Assembly: GCA_963556195.1 (NCBI GenBank)
Contig: OY744535.1
Coordinates: forward strand, 89,874,949 to 89,938,948
Source of the DNA: Sepiola atlantica
Taxonomy: Eukaryota; Mollusca; Cephalopoda; Sepiida; Sepiolidae
Direction: 5' to 3'
DNA: 64,000 bases
Shown here: positions 56,016 to 64,000 of the stretch, in pieces
How positions within the stretch are numbered: position 1 is the first letter of the stretch
Layout of the letters: every line of letters starts with the position of its first letter
Made by a program: the position numbers and the translations under genes
The notes under the pieces: model-generated
The model's database searches: none
Told to the model about the DNA's origin: nothing
What the model saw: the letters and a program-made list of their open reading frames with translations, nothing else

Positions 56016-56545
56016 AGAGTGTGTAGATGAAAAGAAGAGCGAATCAGTAAGGGGGATTTTAGTAGTGCTCTGGATGCCTCCCTGATTTTCTAAGTACTCT
56101 GCGTTGTCCGGGAGAAAGTGCTCAATATCCTAGATAGAGCTACTGTAGTTATAAGTTTGTATAATATTTTAACGCCATCTACGTTTCTCTTCAGACTAGT
56201 GTGCACATGGAAATGAGGGGAAATTAGTAAGAGTGATTATAGTAGTGCTGTGGATGCCTCCTTGATTTTCAAAGTATTCGGCGTTGTCCAGGAGAAAAGT
56301 GCTCAATATTAGGATATAGATATAGAGCTGCTGTAGTGATTGATTTGTATAATATTTTAACACCGTTTACGCTTCTATTCGGAATATTGTGCAGATGAAC
56401 AGAAGGGGGAATCAGTAAGAGAGATTTTAGTAGTACTCGGGACGCCACCTTGATTTCCTAAGTACTCGGTGTTGTCCGGGAAAAAAGTGCTCAATGTCCT
56501 AGATAGAGCAACTGTGCAGATGAAAAGGAGAGAGGATCAGTAAGG
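56016..56545. repeat. 185-bp tandem repeat, almost three copies
   Basis: Units start at about 56019, 56203, 56390 and (partial) 56514, with 'gtgcagatgaaaag' at each start. Shared internal phrases are 'gattttagtagtgctctgga', 'ggcgttgtccgggagaaa' and 'gtataatattttaac'. Confidence 0.88.
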
Positions 56546-56559
56546 GGGGGGGGGCTTCT

Positions 56560-57163
56560 GGTGCTTCTACAATATAGAACCCGGAGGCTTCAACAGAATA
56601 AGGACCAAGAGTGTTTCTGCAGTATATGGGCCAGGGGTGCTTCTACAGTATAGGACTCAGCACCCCGGGTGTTTGTACAATATAGGACTCGGAGGCTTCT
56701 GCCGAATAGGGACCATGGGTGCTTATACAGTATAGGGACCAGAGGTGCTGCTACATTATAGGACCCAACACTGGGGGTCCTTATATAATATAGGACCCAG
56801 AGGCTTCTGCAGAATAGGGGCCATGGGTGCTTCTGCAGTATAGGGGCCAGGGGTTCTTCTCTAGTATAGGACCCAGCACCGGAGACTTCTACAATATAGG
56901 ACCCGGAGGCTTCTGTACAATAGCGACCTTGGGTTCTTCTGCAGTATATGGACCAGGGGTGATTCTACAGTATAGGACCCAGCACCGGAGGTGCTTCTAC
57001 AATATAGGACCAGGGGCCTCTGCAATATAGGGAGCATGGGTGCTTCTGTAGTATGGGGCCATTGGTGCTTCTGGTGCTTCTGCAGTATACGGACTAAGCA
57101 CCGGGGGTTCTTCTACAATATAGGACCCGGAGGCTTCTGCAGTATGGTTCTTTGATATGACCG
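56560..57163. repeat. GC-rich minisatellite (ggtgcttctacaatataggac type)
   Basis: Units of 35-45 bp share 'gcttctgcagtatag', 'ggaccaggggt' and 'aggacccagcaccg' in varying order, forming higher-order groups of about 120 bp. Composition is sharply more GC-rich than the flanks. Open frames here are by-products. Confidence 0.9.
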
Positions 57164-57200
57164 CCTCGGTCATATCAAAGAACCATACTGCAGAAGCCTC
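57130..57200. repeat. Perfect 34-bp inverted repeat
   Basis: 57130-57163 and 57167-57200 are exact reverse complements around the 3-base centre CCT. The outer part of each arm is the minisatellite phrase 'gaggcttctgcagtat'. The inner part, 'ggttctttgatatgac', is not found elsewhere in the array. Confidence 0.95.
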
Positions 57201-57695
57201 GGAATTTTTTTTTCTTTCTTTAACTAAAAATATTTCTATGTATGGGGGAGGGTACAAAAAATGGGGGGGTCCCATTTTTTTTTAATTAAAAATATATGTA
57301 TAGGGAGGATAGAATAACATTTTTTGGTGGGGGGTACCCTTTTTTTTCTTTTTCAAACTAAAAATATTTCTCTCTATGGGGGAAAGGTAAAAAAAAATTG
57401 TTTGGGGCTGTGGGGTCAAATTATTTTTCTTCTTTGTAATAGAAAATATTGCTATGTAAGGGGGAGAACGAAAAAATCTGGGCGGTCTGCCGGATTTGTT
57501 TTTCTCTCTTATTAATTAAAAATATTTCTATGTATGTAGAGGGTAAAAACTAAATTGGGGGGGGGTCAAAAAATGTTTAATTTTCAAAAAAAAAATGTTA
57601 TTAAAAATATTTCTATGTATGGAGGAGGATACAAAAACAAATTGTGGAGGAGAGCAAAAAATTTCTTTTTTTCTCTTTTTAACCTAAAAATATTT
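57201..57695. repeat. 80-bp tandem repeat (taaaaatatttctatgtatggggg type)
   Basis: About six diverged units, each containing 'aactaaaaatatttctatgt', then 'atgggggagggtaaaaa' and a poly-T stretch. Confidence 0.88.
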
Positions 57696-57769
57696 CCATT
57701 ATGATAGTGACACTCTATGAATGAACACTATTTTGTTTTTCTGACACGACAGGGGCACATTAATATGAG

Positions 57770-58425
57770 TTCTTAGGTATGCGAACTGGTCTGGAGATAG
57801 GTACATATATAGTATGTGCACCCTTGCAGAGATAGGTAAGTGTATAGTATGCACACCGGAGCAGGGATAGGCATATATATAGTATGTGCACCGAGTGGCA
57901 ATAGGTACATATATAGTAGTGCATAGGGGTGGCGATACGTATATAGCATGTGCACAGGGGCGGTAATTAGTACTATATGGCATGCGCTCCGGGGCGATCA
58001 GTACGTATATAGCACACGTTCCGGGGCTGCGATCAGTACTATATAGCACGCGCACCGGGGTGGTGATAAGTACGTATTTAGCATTCGCACCGGGGCTGTG
58101 ATAGGTACGTATTTAGCATTCGCACCAGGGCGGAGATAGGTACGTACTTAGCATTCGACCGGGGCGGCGATAGGTACGTATTTAGCATTCGCACCGGAGT
58201 GGCGATAGGTATGTATTCAGCATTCGCACTGGGGCGGCGATAGGTATGTATTCAACTTCTGAACAGGGCGGCGATAAGTACTTATATAGTATCTGCACCG
58301 AGGCTGCGATAGGTAGTTATATATTATCTGCACTGTGATGGCGGTAGTTCCGTATATAGTATGAACACCGGGGCTGAGATAAGTACCTATATAGAAGGCG
58401 CAGACAGAGGTGGTACTTTTTATAG
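57770..58425. repeat. 36-38-bp minisatellite (accggggcggcgataggtacgtat type)
   Basis: About 17 units carrying 'gcaccggggcggcgataggt' and 'acgtatttagcattc' or 'atatatagtatgt' variants. Two or three sub-families follow one another, with neighbouring units more alike, as expected for local expansion. Confidence 0.92.
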
Positions 58426-58440
58426 AAATATGTCATACTA

Positions 58441-59750
58441 TTGCCCTGACAACGTACGAGGAATGTTGGGGAAGAAACACCTTTCGCAAAAGGCAAAATT
58501 AGAAGGTAGCGGTGAAATGGGGCGACCATTGTATTGAGGCATATCCTTTACAAAATAGTGACATTCCATGAAAAATGCCAGTATACTGAAATCATATGCC
58601 CTTAATAGGGTTTAGATGAACATTCATATGCACTAAACACTAAATGTGCGAAAGCAAAGAAATTCCCAATTTTTTACACTTTTATTGTAATTAAGGGTAT
58701 GCGAGCACAACAGGGCTATGTATTTTACTGGTAGGAATTTTTCTTCAGCGCAAAACATCGAACAAGAATTAATCGTTTATACAAAATCTCTTGGGCTTTT
58801 CCGAAGGGAATTCGGCTGAAACTCATCGTCTTTTTTTATTGACAAACGTTCTGATCGATCTGATGTTCTTATGGAAGCTACCTAATATCGACTGGGCCTA
58901 GGTCGATCACGTAAGAACTTAGATTTTGGCTGTAGGCTACGTATTGAAACTTTAGACAAGGTTACAAAGTAAGAGCCGAAATAAAGTGCCATTCTATTGC
59001 CTGTATGTGTCATATTAGAGCCGTAGAGTACTGTTTTTAGTTCAGAGAAAACGAAAATTTAATGAGAAATGAAAAATACCAAGGTTTACAGTTCACATTT
59101 TTTAATTAATAAGATTTAAAATTCTTGTTTGAGGATCTTCAATCTGAATTGTAAATACATGTATTGTATAGTTGAAAAAATACAGTAAACATCGTTTATA
59201 TATTTAAAAAAATGGTGAAAGTTGTTAATTCTAATAAATCAAAGTGTAAAACCTAAAATTGACTTATATACAACAAGAATACCTTCATTTTCCTTAATAC
59301 ATAACAATGCTGCTAGTGTTGTATGAATAATGGTTCCACTCGGCGTGATTGATTAGGATACTATAAATGTAAGTAAAATACCAGTTAAAATGTTTATTGG
59401 CAATGCTTATATTAACAGTGCTTAAATAGTAACAATGTTTATATTTTTTATAAGAAAAAATCCTAGCAGCAAAATACATAGCCCTGTTGTGCTCGCATAC
59501 CCTTAATGACAATAAAAGTGTAAAAAATTGGGAATTTTTTTGCTTTTGTACATTTAGTGTTTAGTGTATATGAATGTTCATCTTAACCCTATTAAAAGCA
59601 TATGATTTCAGTATACTGGCATTTTTCATAGAATGTGACTACTTTTGTAAAGGCTATGCCTCAATACAATGGTCGCCCCATTTAACCGCTACTTTCTAAT
59701 GTTGCCTTTTGCGAAAGCTGTTTCTTCCCACCATTCCTCGTACGTTGCCC
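58441..59750. mobile_element. Foldback (MITE-like) element, long copy
   Basis: Arms of about 300 bp (58441-58760 and 59450-59750) are reverse complements: 'aacgtacgaggaatg' outside, 'ccatgaaaaatgccagtata' and 'acacttttattgt' inside, and 'acatagccctgttgtgctcg' at the inner ends. The 690-bp centre has no coding capacity. The inner arm half is shared with the short copy at 8506-8885. I found no clear target duplication. Confidence 0.85.
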
Positions 59751-59969
59751 AGTATACTGGCATGTTTCATGGAATATAACATAGATTACTCGTCAATAAG
59801 GGAAAGGAAAATTAATGTCTTAACGTCTGTACAAACTCAACCTTTAGGAATTAAAGAATAACTTCAATGGAATATTCGAATATGTGTGTATCTCATTTCT
59901 AGATAAAGTGGTATCCCCAAAGAAAAGGCATCATTTTGATTCTTAGGAACTTTGACTGAAATTAAATGA

Positions 59970-59973
<4 letters not shown>

Positions 59974-60011
<38 letters not shown>
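59974..60011. repeat. (TA)n microsatellite
   Basis: A short TA array. Confidence 0.93.
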
Positions 60012-60014
<3 letters not shown>

Positions 60015-61467
60015 GAAAGACAGAGGGAGAGATGTGTGGGTGTACATAAAACATAAAACTGTATTCTCACGTAAATAGGGAGGCTTATTCTCTTTTTCCA
60101 CATTTAGCTTATATGTTCCCATTGTCTCATTTGTTAAGTACTTTTTCTTTTGATGTGCTAAAAAAGGGGGGTAACTGAATAAGCGATTCCAACCGGCAGC
60201 ATCATTTCCCCCCAAAGGAAATACAATTATGTCGCGGAAGTGGAATAGATTTTCGAGAGGATGCATAGAAAAATTTAGGACGCAGATGTTGTGAGGATGC
60301 TGAAAGCTTTTAGACGTAATTCGATGTCATCGCGGATAGTTCATTTGATATTGCCTCATGTATCTCGCTTAATGATACTGTTTCTCTATGAATTTTAAAG
60401 AAGTATTTATGGCTTCGCAATTTCAAGTGTGACACACAAGAATGTGCATTTAAATAAGAGTTCATGGAGAGAAATCACTATGACAAAATAACTGTCAGGA
60501 TGACAAAGGAAGACTTCTGTGATGATAATGTGTTCTATTCTAATATCGTAGGACGTATAAGGTTACAGGATATGTTATGAAATATTACGAATCATATAAT
60601 AAGTTACAAGAAATTATGATTTCCGTTTCCTGTTTAGTAATTCAATGCATGATGTCCGAATACCAGTTATCCATCAAACATAGAAGTTCATAGATATATG
60701 ATTGTTCGATTAGTTTTACAATAGTATTATGATACATACAGGGGTATTGCCTCGTCGTACCCTGATCGGCGTACTCTTCCGACTCTAAGATCAATACTAA
60801 TGATGTGTAACAAGTGAGATTTACCGTAGCATCTCATGACGAGTAGATGCTGAACACTATTTTCCGATTAAGTTTACAGGGTCACTTATTCTTTACAGTT
60901 TATATATTTACAGGTTTTCCAAAAAAAATATATACAAAATAGTCGAGAAATAAACATTGTTAAAAGCAGTCAAAGTGTACAATAACGTCCAAAATGTAAT
61001 CGTTTTACTTTTCAATCAAAAATAAGCAAAATATATAAAATAGAAATAGAAATTTGTTTTACTCATTATTATTTAAATCAATGAATACGAAATTGTTATT
61101 TCAATCATTAAAACAACATTAAAATGATTCACTGTTATTTACTACATCAAAAATCCGTACTCTTATATAAATCAATAATACAACATCAAAACTTTTATTT
61201 AAATCAATATTTTAACATCAAAACGACTGACCGTTATTCAAATAAATAGTACAACATCAAAACAGTTTTATATAAATCAATAATACAACATGAAATACTA
61301 TACATATAGAGCAAAACTCAACACCTCAGCCATTTGTATACTAAACGTGGATACTAATTTCTAAACAGTTCGAAATTGATCTTTTGTGTAATTATTTTGT
61401 AATTGTCCGGTTTTTTTCACAATATATGCAATAGTATTGTCAATATTCACAGTAATTAATTTTTTTA

Positions 61468-61471
<4 letters not shown>
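60012..61471. other. Nothing firm
   Basis: No gene recognised. Around 61080-61290 the phrase 'atcaataatacaacatcaaaac' recurs four times at 50-70-bp spacing, a weak degenerate tandem repeat. Confidence 0.4.

Positions 61472-61510
<39 letters not shown>
61472..61510. repeat. (TA)n microsatellite
   Basis: A pure TA array. Confidence 0.95.
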
Positions 61511-61513
<3 letters not shown>

Positions 61514-61805
61514 AAAATAACATTTCTGTTAAAATCTATAGAATTTATCATAAAGAAGTAACTTCAACTGTGGAGAAGATACATTAAGTGGCTTTAAGCT
61601 GTTGGCATAGCAATTGTCATTTGGGGGTATTTTTGTAGCTCCAAGAAAACCCCGTCTAGTAGAGCACTGTAAGTGTAGGATTAACACAGCATGATGTCGC
61701 TAGCTTTAAATGCATCGTTCCTTTAATTAAAAAAACGTCGATTGCTCTTGATGTCAAGCTGCCATATAAAGTGTTAAAATTATCACCGTTTATTCGCTGT
61801 TCAAA

Positions 61806-61880
61806 ATTGGCCGGGTGGATTAGGCGTCGAATTTGAGTTGCAAAATACTCGTAATCCGGGGTTTCGAATCGCATGACCGG
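61806..61880 (+). repeat. tRNA-like sequence (tRNA-derived SINE head or tRNA pseudogene)
   Basis: TTGGCCGGGTGGATTAGGCG resembles the A-box and D-arm of a Leu- or Ser-type tRNA (T-G-G-C-N-N-A/G-G-T-G-G). GGGTTTCGAATCGC, 43 bp on, resembles the B-box with one inserted T. No complete cloverleaf can be folded, so this is probably the promoter of a SINE or a decayed tRNA. A 72-codon antisense frame across it is a shadow. Confidence 0.45.
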
Positions 61881-63122
61881 TAGTGAATAGTCATATCTCT
61901 ATGGTGATGAGTTCCGATTATTAAGGACGAAATGTACACGTAGATATATAATAAACAATCATAAATATATATATATATATGCATCATCTTTAAAATTTAT
62001 GATTTATTTTTAACTTAAAAAACTTTATAACATTACGTCATGATTTTTAATAAAACAATATTGTTTTACACTATCTGCTTTCAGCATTTAGTAACAAAAT
62101 AGCATGTTTTTTACTTGTATGATTGTTAAAAAAATTAAGTTTTAAGATAAAAATAACAAACAATTTACAAATAAAAGGCATTTATTGACGAAACAAGTTG
62201 TGGATTAACTTTGTAAACCGGGTTCGTGCCTCCTGACCATCTTAAATTGTTACATTCCTGCACAGATGAAAGCAATAGGCTTGAAACGTTAGTATCTTAT
62301 GGTGTTAATAGTTTAACATATACTTATAAATATACTTTTTGTAACTATAAGTAGGAGGATTTTAAAATGTATCCTTAAAAAAGTTTATTTTAAAAGATTT
62401 TCAAGTTGTCTTACATTTTTTTTATCATGAGTGTATATATGCTAATTATTACGATACGTGTCCACAAATAAACTAATGATGTCATATACGCTATTTATTT
62501 GGTTTATATTCTACGTAGTTTTCTACCCATAACATGTTCTGACAAAAATAAGTCAATTTATTTTTAATAGTGTTTTATACATATACGCTTCAACAGTCGA
62601 TGAAATTATGTGAATGTTATATATAGAATACTTTTATCTATTCACAGATTTTTAAAATATATTTTTGCTTCATGTGATTACAATTTATTTAGTATACCTC
62701 TGTTATGCGTTTCCGAATAATACATGACGAATGAAACGTACGTACTAGGTAAATACACTTCTAACAACATTCAAGTGTTACTCGCAGTTAACCATTTATC
62801 TCATGTTATGAGAATTTATTATAAACGAATTAAGATTAATGAGGCACATATTTTCCAAGTTTAGGCAGATTTTCAAATTGTTAAAGACTACGGTGAACAT
62901 ATCTATGGGTCGAATTACACATTTGATGATACAGGAGGTCCTTTAACTTTTGTAACAAGGAGCTATTCATTAAATTTAACTGAACTGTTTTTTTATCTTC
63001 AATGGTCTAATTTATACAAATAAATTGTATTGACTTGATCGCTAGGGTTTGTATTCCAAAAGCGAAAACTCAATGATTATAGAACAAGTGAAAATTCATT
63101 TTCGCGTGGACTAATAATTAAA
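61881..63122. other. AT-rich sequence with one hammerhead-like relic
   Basis: No coding sequence recognised. The relic at 62263-62290 is listed separately. A short TA tract lies at about 61965-61980. Confidence 0.4.
62263..62290 (+). ncRNA. Hammerhead-like relic
   Basis: CAGAUGA (consensus CUGANGA) is followed directly by stem AAGC/GCUU with loop AAUAG, then GAA, ACGU and U, as in family F. Stem I cannot be formed and the conserved U is A. Probably inactive. Confidence 0.3.
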
Positions 63123-63150
63123 TGAGGTTAATTATATATAATTAACCTCA
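63123..63150. repeat. Perfect 28-bp palindrome
   Basis: Each half is 14 bp (tgaggttaattata and its complement) with no spacer. It lies directly at the left edge of the satellite array. Confidence 0.95.
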
Positions 63151-63154
63151 AATT

Positions 63155-64000
63155 GTTGCAAAAATGAGTGCCACGTGTTTAATTGATCAGAATTTGTATA
63201 AATACATAGATATGATATATAAATAATACTTAACAAGGACGTCCATAAGACTCATGAGATAAGCTTTTATTTCACTGCAACGTGTTTAATTGATACAAAT
63301 CTGTATGAATACATAAATATGATATATAAATACTACTTCAGTAAGACTTCAAAAAGACTTATGGGATAAGCTTACATTTAACTGCAACGTGTTTAATTGA
63401 TTAGAATTTGTATGCCTTCATAGATATGATACGTAAATAATACTTCAGTAGAACTTCAATAAGTCTTATGGGATTAGCTTACATTTTTCTGCAACGTGTT
63501 AAATTGATCAGAATTAATATACACAAATAGATATGATATATAAATAATACCTCAGTAGGTATTCAATACGACTTATAGGGATGAGCTCACATTTTACTGC
63601 AACGTGTTTAATTGATCAGAATATATATAAATACATAGATATGCAATATAACAAATACTTCAGAAGGACTCTAATAAGACTGATTGGTTTAGCTTACATT
63701 TAACTGCAACGTGTTTAATTGATCAGAATTTTAATAAGTAAATAATGCTTACGCAAGACATTAATAAGACTTATGGATAAGCTTTGATTTTACTGCAACA
63801 TGTTTAATTGATCAGAATTTGTATAAATACGTAGATATGATATATAAATAATACTTCAGTAGAGCTTCAATAAGACTTATGGCATAAGCTTACATTTTAC
63901 TGCAACGTGTTTAATTGATCAACATTTGTATAAATACATAGATATGATATATAAATAATACTTAACTAGAACTTCAATGAGACTCATGGGATGAGCTTTT
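63155..64000. repeat. 107-bp satellite, about eight copies, continuing past the window
   Basis: The phrase 'cgtgtttaattgat' recurs at 63174, 63281, 63388, 63495, 63603, 63710, 63799 and 63905. Spacing is 106-108 bp, apart from one unit shortened to 89 bp. Each unit also has 'atagatatgatatataaata' and 'aataagacttatgggataag' phrases. Confidence 0.95.

Overview
This looks like a gene-poor, AT-rich stretch of an animal nuclear genome. It is packed with long (TA)n microsatellites, degenerate retroelements, foldback elements and minisatellites. I could not recognise a single exon of a conventional host gene, rRNA gene or intact tRNA gene. The mix of elements (several Penelope-like elements (PLEs), a LINE related to the craniofacial-development-protein-2 type, a Jockey-like LINE, BEL/Pao and Ty3/gypsy elements) suggests an invertebrate, most likely a mollusc and perhaps a cephalopod. 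That placement is inference from repeat content only.

Layout: 2.45-6.19 kb is an internally deleted BEL/Pao retrotransposon with two LTRs and a 5-bp target duplication. 6.3-8.24 kb is an internally deleted LINE on the minus strand. 8.5-9.3 kb holds a foldback element and a dispersed repeat that both recur at 55.5-59.8 kb. 10.6-11.8 kb and 14.7-15.9 kb are two minus-strand PLE remnants (reverse transcriptase plus GIY-YIG endonuclease). 16.16-21.22 kb is the best preserved element: a plus-strand PLE with direct pseudo-LTRs (pLTRs) at both ends and a lightly broken pol. 21.3-22.5 kb holds two further pLTR-like repeat families. 27.6-33.0 kb is a nearly full-length but inactivated Ty3/gypsy element on the minus strand. 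33.0-34.2 kb is a head-to-head pair of pLTRs. 38.97-39.18 kb is a 30-bp minisatellite. 40.2-42.5 kb is a Jockey-like LINE. 45.2-46.4 kb is the 5' end of a second gypsy element. 47.3-48.0 kb is a fourth PLE remnant. 56.0-58.4 kb is a block of four adjacent tandem-repeat families. 63.1 kb to the end is a 107-bp satellite.

The most interesting signal is a set of small self-cleaving RNA motifs. Canonical or near-canonical type I hammerhead ribozymes (CUGANGA core, GAA, short palindromic stem III, UH cleavage site, matching stem I) can be folded by eye in at least four unrelated PLE-associated repeat families. Further families carry variant or decayed versions. Stem III is always a tiny palindrome, and in most families the first stem II position is not the usual G-C pair. 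The motifs lie in pLTR-like units, and those units usually abut (TA)n tracts, which act as boundaries between elements. PLEs are already known to carry hammerheads, so the class is not new. The density and diversity in one window, the variant junction and the (TA)n punctuation are what deserve a second look.

All coordinates of element ends are read by eye from sequence matches within the window and carry an uncertainty of several bases unless stated otherwise.
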